From: Alkalinema sp. CAN_BIN05
GTDB taxonomy: Bacteria > Cyanobacteriota > Cyanobacteriia > Leptolyngbyales > Leptolyngbyaceae
DNA: 12,073 bases
Assembly: GCA_026786325.1 (NCBI GenBank)
Contig: JAJAYH010000348.1
Location: 1 to 12,073, forward strand
Reading direction: 5' to 3'
Below the pieces are notes generated by a model, which was not told the DNA's origin, did no database searches, and was given only the letters and a program-made list of their open reading frames with translations. The first letter of the stretch is position 1. The number at the start of each line of letters is the position of its first letter. Of the stretch, positions 1 to 6,223 are shown one piece after another. A program made the translations under genes and the position numbers.

Positions 1-1022
1 AAGGTCGCTGGATCGGGTTGATTGAGCGCAGCATCAAGTTTAATTCGCTCTGGCAAATCGGGATTCGCTAGGAAACTAGAACCAAAGGCAACAGCATCAA
101 TCTGTCCCGCATCAATGGCAATAGTGGCTTCGGCGGCGGTATATCCCATATTGCCGATCAGTATTCCTTTGTAGTGGGCACGGATCGGAGTCAAGATATC
201 CCCATGCTGCTTTTGAGCAAAATCACTCCGCATCACATGCAGATAAGCAAGATTGTAATCATTGAGTTTGGTTGCTAGCCAAATAGACAATCCGATCGGA
301 TCGCTATCGATCATGCTGTTGAAACTATTGAGCGGTGAGATCCGCAAGCCCACACGATCACTACCTACAACGTCGGAGACCGCTGCAATCACTTCAAGCA
401 GTAACCTCGATCGGTTTTCGATCGAGCCGCCATAAGCTCCTCCCGTCCGATGATTCGAGCCATCCCGCAGAAATTCATCCAACAAATAACCATTTGCACC
501 ATGCACTTCCACACCATCGAAACCTGCGGCTTTCGCATTGACTGCCGCTTGCTTAAAACCATCTAAAATGACGGGAAGTTCGTCATCATGCAGTTCTCGC
601 GGCATCACGTAGGGCTTTTTGCCTTCTGGGGTATGCACTTCACTATCTGTAATCGCGATCGGGCTGGGCGCAACAGGCTGCTGACCATCGTTAAATAGGG
701 GATGACAAGCCCGACCGCCATGCCAAATTTGCAGAAAAATCCGACCGCCAGCAGCATGAACTGCATCTGTAGTCTTCTGCCACCCGGCGACCTGGGCCTC
801 GGAGTGAATTCCCGGTTCGTGCCAAAAAGCAGAGTTACGGATCATAATCATTGTTGCTTCAGCAATAATCAATCCAGCACTGGCACGTTGGGCATAATAT
901 TCAGCCATTAAACTACTTGGTAAATGCCCATCTTCGGCACGAGAGCGGGTGAGTGGAGCCATCAGAATTCGATTTGGCAGCGTTAGAGTACCCATCTGGA
1001 GGGGTTTGAAAAGAATATTCAT
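1..1022 (-). CDS. Old Yellow Enzyme family NADH:flavin oxidoreductase (NemA-like), C-terminus cut by window edge
   Basis: An FMN-dependent ene-reductase of the Old Yellow Enzyme (OYE) family, a cytosolic TIM-barrel protein that uses NAD(P)H to reduce activated C=C bonds, quinones or nitro compounds. I translated it by hand from the complement: 340 codons are present, and the family usually has about 360-370 residues, so only about 20-30 are missing. Visible features are the N-terminal LPNRILMAPLTRSRA (residues 15-29), QIWHGGRACHP (98-108), the substrate-binding pair H174 and N177 in HGANGYLLDEF with Y179 as likely proton donor, GGAYGGSIENRSR (194-206), R227 in VGLRISP, and the late FMN phosphate loop VAFGSSFLANPDLPERI (311-327). 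In that loop the Arg often found after FG is Ser315. The physiological substrate cannot be told. A leader ORF ends 4 nt upstream, and the ATG has AAGG only 2 nt before it, so its translation may be coupled to the leader. The family is certain, the start fairly so. Confidence 0.93.
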   Translation of the reverse strand, partial: MNILFKPLQMGTLTLPNRILMAPLTRSRAEDGHLPSSLMAEYYAQRASAGLIIAEATMIMIRNSAFWHEPGIHSEAQVAGWQKTTDAVHAAGGRIFLQIWHGGRACHPLFNDGQQPVAPSPIAITDSEVHTPEGKKPYVMPRELHDDELPVILDGFKQAAVNAKAAGFDGVEVHGANGYLLDEFLRDGSNHRTGGAYGGSIENRSRLLLEVIAAVSDVVGSDRVGLRISPLNSFNSMIDSDPIGLSIWLATKLNDYNLAYLHVMRSDFAQKQHGDILTPIRAHYKGILIGNMGYTAAEATIAIDAGQIDAVAFGSSFLANPDLPERIKLDAALNQPDPAT

Positions 1023-1026
1023 AACC

Positions 1027-1080
1027 TTATATAGTCTTCTGGTTAGAAGCGAGGTCGGTGGGGTGTTCTTGAATGGACAT
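1027..1080 (-). CDS. 17-residue leader ORF upstream of the OYE gene
   Basis: A short ORF reading MSIQEHPTDLASNQKTI and then a stop. Its ATG is preceded by the Shine-Dalgarno-like AAGGA (1089-1093 on the complement) with an 8-nt spacer, a better site than that of the OYE gene itself. The stop lies 4 nt before the OYE start, and the two frames differ, so this is not an N-terminal extension. It could be a leader peptide that couples translation, the remnant start of a lost gene, or chance. I recognise no family. The strong ribosome site and the tight spacing are the only support. Confidence 0.35.
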   Translation of the reverse strand: MSIQEHPTDLASNQKTI

Positions 1081-1112
1081 GATATCAATCCTTATAATTT
1101 TATTAATCAGTA

Positions 1113-1118
1113 AGTATA
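1113..1118 (-). promoter_or_regulatory. Candidate -10 box for the leader ORF/OYE transcript
   Basis: TATACT on the complement is a good match to the TATAAT consensus and would start transcription near 1106, just before the ribosome site at 1089-1093. The region 17 nt upstream (TTAATA) is a poor -35 box and lies in the centre of the 32-bp palindrome, so a protein bound to the palindrome would cover the -35/spacer region. Assigned by eye only. Confidence 0.35.
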
Positions 1119-1120
1119 AA

Positions 1121-1152
1121 TTGCGATCGCTTTAATATTAAAGCGATCGCAA
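1121..1152. repeat. Perfect 32-bp palindrome containing two HIP1 octamers
   Basis: The half-site TTGCGATCGCTTTAAT (1121-1136) is followed at once by its exact reverse complement (1137-1152), with no loop. Each half carries one GCGATCGC. It lies just upstream of the candidate -10 box of the OYE transcript and overlaps by 8 nt the broken end of the AAA-ATPase remnant. It may be an operator, a cruciform-forming repeat, or a scar of an inverted duplication at the point where the AAA gene was lost. The symmetry is directly seen; the role is inferred. Confidence 0.85.
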
Positions 1153-1428
1153 CATCATCTAAAAGCGATCGAAGTCGCGCAAGATAAATACGGCACTAGC
1201 ATTAATTTTGACGATAAACTCCAAAGTCTATAGGGGATTGCGTTTACCTACACCCGCATCGCCACCCACCACCTGGTATCCATCGATAAAATCCCAAATA
1301 TAAACCTTCCGATTTAGCTGTTTTGTCACCTTTTAAATCGTTGCTTCTAGTCTTTCGTCATCCAGCGAAACAATATAAATTAAAGGACAACTAGCAGGCA
1401 AGATCAAATCTAGTTCGACGGCAAAGGT
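1145..1428 (-). pseudogene. Decayed N-terminal fragment of a cyanobacterial AAA-type (Ycf46-like) ATPase
   Basis: The complement reads as one protein-like frame of about 95 codons interrupted by stops at 1333-1335 (TAA), 1228-1230 (TAG) and 1159-1161 (TAG). Recognisable pieces are ELDLILPASCPLIYIVSLDD, VYIWDFIDGYQ, GKRNPL, a stop and TLEFIV, then SAVFILRDFDRF. This order (CPLIY, then E-R-x-E, WDFxDGYQ, RNPLxxLEF, AxFxLRDxxRFLxD) is what I recall of the N-terminal region of cyanobacterial AAA-family ATPases related to Ycf46. The second stop stands where a Gln codon is expected (a CAG to TAG change). The third comes from a lost T: restoring it gives RFLDDVAI. Similarity ends inside the 32-bp palindrome; the Walker motifs and the rest of the gene are absent. 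No start codon remains. The family rests on remembered pattern, not on a search. Confidence 0.72.
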
Positions 1429-1430
1429 CG

Positions 1431-1453
1431 TATACCCATATGATACGGGTATA
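1431..1453. repeat. Short inverted repeat at the head of the AAA remnant
   Basis: TATACCC (1431-1437) and GGGTATA (1447-1453) are perfect 7-bp inverted arms around a 9-nt spacer. They lie just upstream of the first recognisable codon of the pseudogene, where its promoter or operator could have been. No function can be assigned. Confidence 0.4.
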
Positions 1454-1474
1454 GTAGAAATCAGTTAGATTCTA

Positions 1475-1498
1475 CAGCTTTTCGCAAAAATGGAGCTG
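1475..1498 (-). terminator. Weak hairpin downstream of the small membrane protein gene
   Basis: CAGCT (1475-1479) pairs with AGCTG (1494-1498), with a possible inner T/A stem between. It sits about 55 nt past the stop of the gene at 1552-1854, read on the minus strand. There is no clear U-run after it, so it is at best an imperfect intrinsic terminator. Confidence 0.2.
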
Positions 1499-1551
1499 AA
1501 ATGGAATTATCGCTCTTGCTGTGAACCTGAATCCTGACACAATAATTAATC

Positions 1552-1854
1552 CTAAGCGGGCTGCTTCGCAATGTGAAATTTACGACCCAAAAACAAAGTG
1601 ATTACTTGTAGTACCGCAATCACAATCAGTCCGTGACCCGCAAATTTATGGAGTTGACTGTTCAAAGCTTGATTTGTTGCGGAGTCGCTAGAGAGGGCAA
1701 TTCCCGTAGGGCTTGCTAGCAGAACCAACAAAAAAGTTGCAATTACCAGAAATGCAGCACTACGCTCTATGAGATATTGATACTTTAAATCTTTCATGTG
1801 CGATTCAGTCGCGATTATCTCTGTCATGTTTTGATCTTTCACGTTTTTGTCCAT
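1552..1854 (-). CDS. Small two-helix membrane protein of unknown function
   Basis: A 100-residue protein I do not recognise. It has a hydrophilic, charged N-terminus (1-31), a first hydrophobic segment at about 33-54 (AFLVIATFLLVLLASPTG), a polar Ser/Asn/Gln-rich loop (55-70), a second segment at about 72-90 (GHGLIVIAVLQVITLFLG) and a basic tail (RKFHIAKQPA). The hairpin topology with both ends cytoplasmic fits the positive residues outside the helices. His69 and His74 near the second helix could bind a ligand, but nothing proves it. The start is uncertain: no ribosome site precedes the first ATG, and Met10 has AAAGA 8 nt before it, so the protein may be 91 residues. The gap of about 370 bp to the upstream ATPase gene makes a shared operon doubtful. 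Confidence 0.65.
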   Translation of the reverse strand: MDKNVKDQNMTEIIATESHMKDLKYQYLIERSAAFLVIATFLLVLLASPTGIALSSDSATNQALNSQLHKFAGHGLIVIAVLQVITLFLGRKFHIAKQPA

Positions 1855-2223
1855 GTAAAAATAGTTTGTTAACCTTCATGGCTGTGACTGTAACATCTTG
1901 GTGTTTGAAATTGCGTTTGATTGACGTATAAATTAGTTGAGTTGTATAAAAACTAAATAACTCTTTACATAAGAACTTGGTGAGCGTAGATTACGCTAAA
2001 ACAGCGACAATGCTAGGCAGTTTATTATCGCCTAGCTCTCGGTGTTGGTCATGATTTTGTTGCCTTAAATAGTATGGTTCAGGGTTAGCGATTCAAGCAT
2101 TGTCTAAACCTGAGTAATCAATAGCGTCTCCACTATTAATATGGCAAACCACTGTATTATTCAGAGTATGAACTGTATGAATTGCGTTATAGAACGTATG
2201 GAAAATCGATTGATATTAAACCT
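1855..2223. other. Gene-free stretch with three dyad symmetries
   Basis: No convincing ORF or gene remnant is seen on either strand. It holds three inverted repeats: AGCGTA/TACGCT at 1983-1997 (3-nt loop), GCTAGGC/GCCTAGC at 2012-2036 (11-nt loop), and TCAGGGTTAG/CTAAACCTGA at 2079-2113 (one mismatch, 15-nt loop). They lie between the end of the P-type ATPase gene and the start of the small membrane protein gene, so they could be part of a 3' processing or termination region, or operators for the downstream gene. None is followed by a U-run on the minus strand. Confidence 0.5.
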
Positions 2224-5016
2224 CTAGCCCGCATTGACCGATCGTTTATGCTTTAGCCACTTCTCTAGTTCGATCGCCCCACAGACCACAATACTCAAGC
2301 CGAGACAGAGGCAGAGATCGATCGGCGATAGCGATGTTGTCTGGAACACAGCTTGCAAAACTGGAATATAAATCACTGCCATTTGCAATCCAACTGTCAG
2401 GATGACGGCTCCCAATAGTGGTTTGTTTGAGAGTAAGCCAATACGCCATAGAGCATCACGATCGGACCTCATAGCTTCAGCCATTCCCACCCGCGATAAA
2501 GCCAGAGTTGTGAATACCATGGTTTGCCAGATCGTCTGCCCCGTAGACCAATAGCGATACCCGACAGCCAGCAAAATCAATCCGAGAAATAGTCCGATCC
2601 AAACGATTCCTCGACCCACGCCCCGAGAAAAAATACTCTCATCAGGATGACGCGGGGGACGACGCATGATTTTTCGTTCCGCAGGCTCTACACTCAAGGC
2701 AAGAGCAAGGAGTCCATCGGCCAATAGATTGACCCACAGAATTTGCAGCGGGATCAGCGGCAGCGGCATTCCCAAAAATGGGGCTAGCAAGATGAGCCAG
2801 AGTTCGCCAGAGTTCCCCGTTAAGGTGTACTTAATAAACTTACGAATGTTGTCATAAATAACCCGTCCTTCCTTGGTTGCAGCGACAATAGTGGCAAAAT
2901 TATCATCAAGCAACACCATGTCCGCCGCTTCCTTGGCCACATCGGTGCCAGTAATGCCCATGGCAATGCCAATATCCGCTTGCTTTAATGCGGGGGCATC
3001 ATTCACACCATCTCCCGTCATGGCCACGATATGCCCCTGGGTTTGCAATGCTTTCACAATATCCAACTTATTTTGGGGCGAAACACGGGCATAAACCTCG
3101 ATCGTTGCCACCTGCTCGGCCAGTGCGGCGCTAGATAGTTGAGATATTTCCTGTCCAGTGAGAATACGATCGTTCGGCACAATCCCCAATTCACGGGCGA
3201 TCGATTGGGCCGTTAGTGGGTTATCACCCGTGATCATTATGGGCCGAATCCCAGCATCTTGGCAGGTTAGGATTGCTTCCTTCACTTCGGGCCGCACAGG
3301 ATCAATCATCCCCACCATCCCAATGAAGATTAGATTCTGTTCCAGCGGCGCTTCATCGGTATTAGTACTATTAGCATTAGTGGGCGGCGTAGCGATCGGG
3401 CGAAAGGCAAATCCTAAGACACGCATCCCATTGCAAGCAAGCTGGTCATTAGCCGCTAGAATCTTTTGTCGCCACTGGTCATCGATCGGCGTTGCTTGCC
3501 CATCCACCCAAACCTGAGTGGAAACTTCTAGCAAACTGGCTACACTTCCTTTAGTAAAGGCAATACAAGGGGCATCCCCCACAGACTCAGAGACTGCAAA
3601 CTCAGAGACCACTCGTTTTAGAGCCTCTGGCATTGGCGTTGCGATCGGGGGAATGGTATGAACCGTTGTCATCCGTTTGCGCTCTGCCTCGAACGGTTGT
3701 TCTGCGATACGAGGCAACGATCGCTCTACGTTCGGTTTCCACAGTCCCGCTTGAGCCGCTGCCATCACCAATGCCCCTTCTGTCGGATCTCCAACGGCAT
3801 GAAACTGCTGAGGACGATCGGGATGCGGTTCTAGGAGCGCGTCATTACAGAGTGCCGCCGCCGTCAGGAGCCATCCCAGTTCTGGATGCGTTTGTAATAG
3901 GCTAGATGTGGCGGAATCAGTCGCGGAATCGGCATTAACAACATCTTGATGCTGTGATGAGGTTAAATCAGCCTGATGACCTGCGACATCCAGAAACGTA
4001 ACAGTCATGCGATTCTCGGTCAATGTACCCGTCTTATCAGAACAAATTACCGTCACCGAACCTAATGTCTCAACCGCAGGTAGCTTACGGATCAGAGCAT
4101 GTTGCTTCAGCATCCGTTTTGCCCCCAATGCAAGAGAAATTGTCACCACCGCAGGCAATCCCTCTGGAATGGCGGCAACGGCCAAACTCACCGCCGTGAT
4201 GAACATTAATGACAAGGCTTCACCTCGGAACAATCCCATCCCAAAAATTAAGACCACCAGGAACATCGTGATCATTGCCAGTCTGATACCGAGGTGGTCT
4301 AGCCGTTTCTGGAGTGGGGTTGATTGAGGTTGTACCGTTTGAATCGCCGTTGAAATCCGTCCTAGCTCTGTCTGGTCCCCAATGTCTGTAACAACCGCCA
4401 AGGCTCGGCCATAGGTGACTAATGTGCCCATATAGGCCATATTGCACCGATCGCCGATCGGCAAATCAGATTGCGCCAATGTCTGATCATTCTTTTCGGT
4501 TGGTTCTGATTCTCCGGTGAGCGAAGCTTCCTGAATCCGCAGGTTGACACTCTCTAGCAAACGGCTATCGGCTGGTACTAAGTTTCCAGTTTCCAGTAGG
4601 ACGATATCACCGGGCAGAAGTAGGCGAGCTGAAATTTCCTGCACCCGATCGTCACGACGGACTTTAACGGTGGACACGGCCATTTTTTTGAGGGCAGCGA
4701 TCGCCTGTCCGGCCTGATATTCCTGCCGAATTCCCAGAATGGCGTTAAATGCAACAATCGTGATAATGGCAACGGCATTTGTATAGTCACGTAAGGCGAT
4801 CGAGATTAGTGCTGCGACAATTAAAACCATAACCATGGTGGCCGTGAGTTGCTTCCACAGAATGTGCCAGAGGCTTTCCCCCGGCTGCTCTGTCAACTCA
4901 TTGCAGCCATATTGTTTCAACCGATGGGCAACTTCCGTCGAGCTGAGGCCGCGATCGGCATTCGTATTCAATTGCTGTAGTACTTCGGCTGAATTAAGCT
5001 TATACCAAGTATTCAT
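2224..5016 (-). CDS. Type II P-type cation ATPase (PacL/SERCA-like, probably Ca2+)
   Basis: A 930-residue inner-membrane pump, full length for the family, that uses ATP to move a cation. An N-terminal cation-ATPase domain (1-50) is followed by TM1-2 (about 58-98), the actuator loop with TGES (167-170), TM3-4 with PEGLP (284-288), phosphorylated D327 in CSDKTGTLT, the nucleotide domain with PFEAERKRMT (441-450) and K489 in FTKGS, TGDNP (596-600), the hinge TGDGVNDAP (667-675), and C-terminal helices. The ion-site residues of SERCA site II are kept: E285 (TM4), N763 and D767 (TM6, WVNLLAD). N735 and E738 (TM5, GNSGELW) are also present. The TM8 Glu of SERCA appears to be Gly844 in my alignment, which suggests fewer bound ions per cycle, as in PMR1-type pumps. 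Two low-complexity linkers (about 346-373 and 541-558) are extra. The start ATG has only a weak AGAAA before it. Ca2+ is the likeliest ion; Na+, Mn2+ or Mg2+ cannot be excluded. Confidence 0.93.
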   Translation of the reverse strand: MNTWYKLNSAEVLQQLNTNADRGLSSTEVAHRLKQYGCNELTEQPGESLWHILWKQLTATMVMVLIVAALISIALRDYTNAVAIITIVAFNAILGIRQEYQAGQAIAALKKMAVSTVKVRRDDRVQEISARLLLPGDIVLLETGNLVPADSRLLESVNLRIQEASLTGESEPTEKNDQTLAQSDLPIGDRCNMAYMGTLVTYGRALAVVTDIGDQTELGRISTAIQTVQPQSTPLQKRLDHLGIRLAMITMFLVVLIFGMGLFRGEALSLMFITAVSLAVAAIPEGLPAVVTISLALGAKRMLKQHALIRKLPAVETLGSVTVICSDKTGTLTENRMTVTFLDVAGHQADLTSSQHQDVVNADSATDSATSSLLQTHPELGWLLTAAALCNDALLEPHPDRPQQFHAVGDPTEGALVMAAAQAGLWKPNVERSLPRIAEQPFEAERKRMTTVHTIPPIATPMPEALKRVVSEFAVSESVGDAPCIAFTKGSVASLLEVSTQVWVDGQATPIDDQWRQKILAANDQLACNGMRVLGFAFRPIATPPTNANSTNTDEAPLEQNLIFIGMVGMIDPVRPEVKEAILTCQDAGIRPIMITGDNPLTAQSIARELGIVPNDRILTGQEISQLSSAALAEQVATIEVYARVSPQNKLDIVKALQTQGHIVAMTGDGVNDAPALKQADIGIAMGITGTDVAKEAADMVLLDDNFATIVAATKEGRVIYDNIRKFIKYTLTGNSGELWLILLAPFLGMPLPLIPLQILWVNLLADGLLALALSVEPAERKIMRRPPRHPDESIFSRGVGRGIVWIGLFLGLILLAVGYRYWSTGQTIWQTMVFTTLALSRVGMAEAMRSDRDALWRIGLLSNKPLLGAVILTVGLQMAVIYIPVLQAVFQTTSLSPIDLCLCLGLSIVVCGAIELEKWLKHKRSVNAG

Positions 5017-5143
5017 ATTGCTATTTCTGGTATCAGAATCATCGACTGAGAAGTAAAAGATGCCTATGTCACAATGAAAAGTGATTGAGATAAGACAAAA
5101 TTACAAATCTACCTAAAACAAGTCGTAGATCTTCAGGTATGAA

Positions 5144-5551
5144 CTAAGGAACTGGTTTGTTTCTACTCAAACGTTGCTGTAAACTGCTTGATTCTTGACT
5201 CAGATTTTTAATTTCATCATCCGATGCATCTTCGACATCCACTAGCTTGTCGCGAGCATCATGTACTGCTCGAATTAATTCATCCAGCTTAAGATGCATA
5301 GCTTTCGCATCTCTGCTCTGTGTATTCTGGATTAAGAACACCATTAAAAAAGTAACAATAGTCGTGCTGGTATTAATGACGAGCTGCCAAGTATCTGAGA
5401 AATTAAAAAGAGGTCCAGTTGTAGCCCAGACAATTACGACTGTAAGCGCTATGATAAAAGCACCCGGTGTGCCGACAAGATACGATATTGTGTGTGAGAA
5501 CTTTCGGAAGAAATCACTTTGCTTTGATTTAGTCAGATTTGATTTATTCAT
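5144..5551 (-). CDS. Low-affinity iron permease family protein (small two-helix form)
   Basis: A 135-residue protein resembling the bacterial low-affinity iron permease family. It has a charged N-terminus (1-19), the GTPGAFIIALTVVIVWATTGP helix (27-47), and the family signature FSDTWQLVINTSTTIVTF (51-68). The second helix runs to LIQNTQSRDAKAMHLKLDEL (73-92), followed by an acidic cytoplasmic tail that may be helical. The name comes from fungal Fet4; the bacterial short form keeps only part of that protein and its transport role is unproven, so iron transport is an annotation by family. It is transcribed toward the P-type ATPase gene with 127 bp between them, so the two may be cotranscribed. 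No clear ribosome site precedes the ATG. Confidence 0.88.
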   Translation of the reverse strand: MNKSNLTKSKQSDFFRKFSHTISYLVGTPGAFIIALTVVIVWATTGPLFNFSDTWQLVINTSTTIVTFLMVFLIQNTQSRDAKAMHLKLDELIRAVHDARDKLVDVEDASDDEIKNLSQESSSLQQRLSRNKPVP

Positions 5552-5805
5552 ATTAGTAAGAATTGGCTTAAAAACTTAAGCATTAAACATTGAGTACTGA
5601 TATAATTACAAGCAAAGCAATACCATAAAACAAATAATTAGTATACTCAATGATATCAATAATAGTAGCTCTGTATTTAAAACTAAGCATCCTCATTTAG
5701 AATTTTGTTTGCAGTACTTTAGATACACTACTAGATAAAATTTTCTCTCTATGATTGGTTTGTGTAAATAGCTAACATTCATTTAGAAAATAGGAAGTTA
5801 TCGTT
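5552..5805. other. Divergent intergenic region between iron permease and stress genes
   Basis: A 254-bp AT-rich spacer from which genes leave in both directions, so it should hold promoters for both. A dyad GCTTAA/TTAAGC (5566-5581, 4-nt loop) lies about 15 nt upstream of the permease start, in its 5' leader, and may be an operator. I see no ORF here. Confidence 0.55.
5709..5737 (+). promoter_or_regulatory. Candidate promoter of the csbD-like gene
   Basis: TTGCAG (5709-5714) and TAGATA (5732-5737) are spaced by 17 nt and resemble sigma70-type -35 and -10 boxes, the first better than the second. The predicted start is near 5744, giving a leader of about 60 nt before the gene at 5806. Given the stress genes downstream, an alternative group 2 sigma factor is possible; the sequence does not decide this. 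Confidence 0.35.
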
Positions 5806-6180
5806 ATGAGTATTCAAGATAAAGCTAAAGCGGCTGCTAAAAACGTGGAAGGCAAAATTCAAGAAACGATCGGCAATGTTACGGGCGATTCCAAGGACCA
5901 ACTTGAGGGTAAGGCTAAACAAGTCGAAGCGACCGCTCGGGATAAAGCAGCGGATGTTGGCGAAAGAATTGACAATGCGACAGACGATGCAACTAATGAT
6001 GGATCTGCAGACAAAGCCAAAGCTGCGGCTAAAAATGTAGAGGGCAAAGTCCAAGATACTTTTGGTAGATTAACGGATAGTCCTGAAGATCAACTTGCAG
6101 GTAAAGCCAAGCAAGCAGAAGCAAGTGTTCAGAACACTGCTGGTGATGTGAAAAATAAGGTGAAAAAGATGACTAAATAA
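5806..6180 (+). CDS. CsbD-family stress protein with two tandem CsbD repeats
   Basis: A 124-residue, very hydrophilic, Ala/Lys/Asp-rich protein, likely cytosolic and largely helical or disordered. The bacterial CsbD family is typically a single domain of about 60-70 residues and is induced by general stress; its molecular role is unknown. Here the unit occurs twice: DKAKAAAKNVEGK at 5-17 and again at 69-81, each followed by QLxGKAKQxEA (32-42 and 96-106), an offset of 64 residues. The two DNA copies differ at many third codon positions, so the duplication is old or under selection. AGGAAG with an 8-nt spacer precedes the ATG, a good ribosome site. It is the first gene of a run of three stress genes on the same strand, with 43 bp to the next. 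Confidence 0.93.
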   Translation: MSIQDKAKAAAKNVEGKIQETIGNVTGDSKDQLEGKAKQVEATARDKAADVGERIDNATDDATNDGSADKAKAAAKNVEGKVQDTFGRLTDSPEDQLAGKAKQAEASVQNTAGDVKNKVKKMTK

Positions 6181-6223
6181 TTTGAAGAAATATTAATTCA
6201 GCAATCGCTCTAGGAGAATACGA

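Noticed and set aside
335..911. Plus-strand ORFs at 335-541 and 702-911
   Set aside because: They lie antisense to the OYE gene, whose minus-strand frame is open and carries family motifs throughout; the plus-strand peptides have no recognisable features.
2246..5056. Many ORFs of 60-120 codons on both strands within the P-type ATPase gene
   Set aside because: Shadows of a strongly conserved 930-codon gene; none has a clear ribosome site plus protein-like composition.
5779..6054. Minus-strand ORFs of 91 and 62 codons opposite the CsbD gene
   Set aside because: Antisense to a repeat-bearing gene with a good ribosome site; the open antisense frames follow from its biased codon use.
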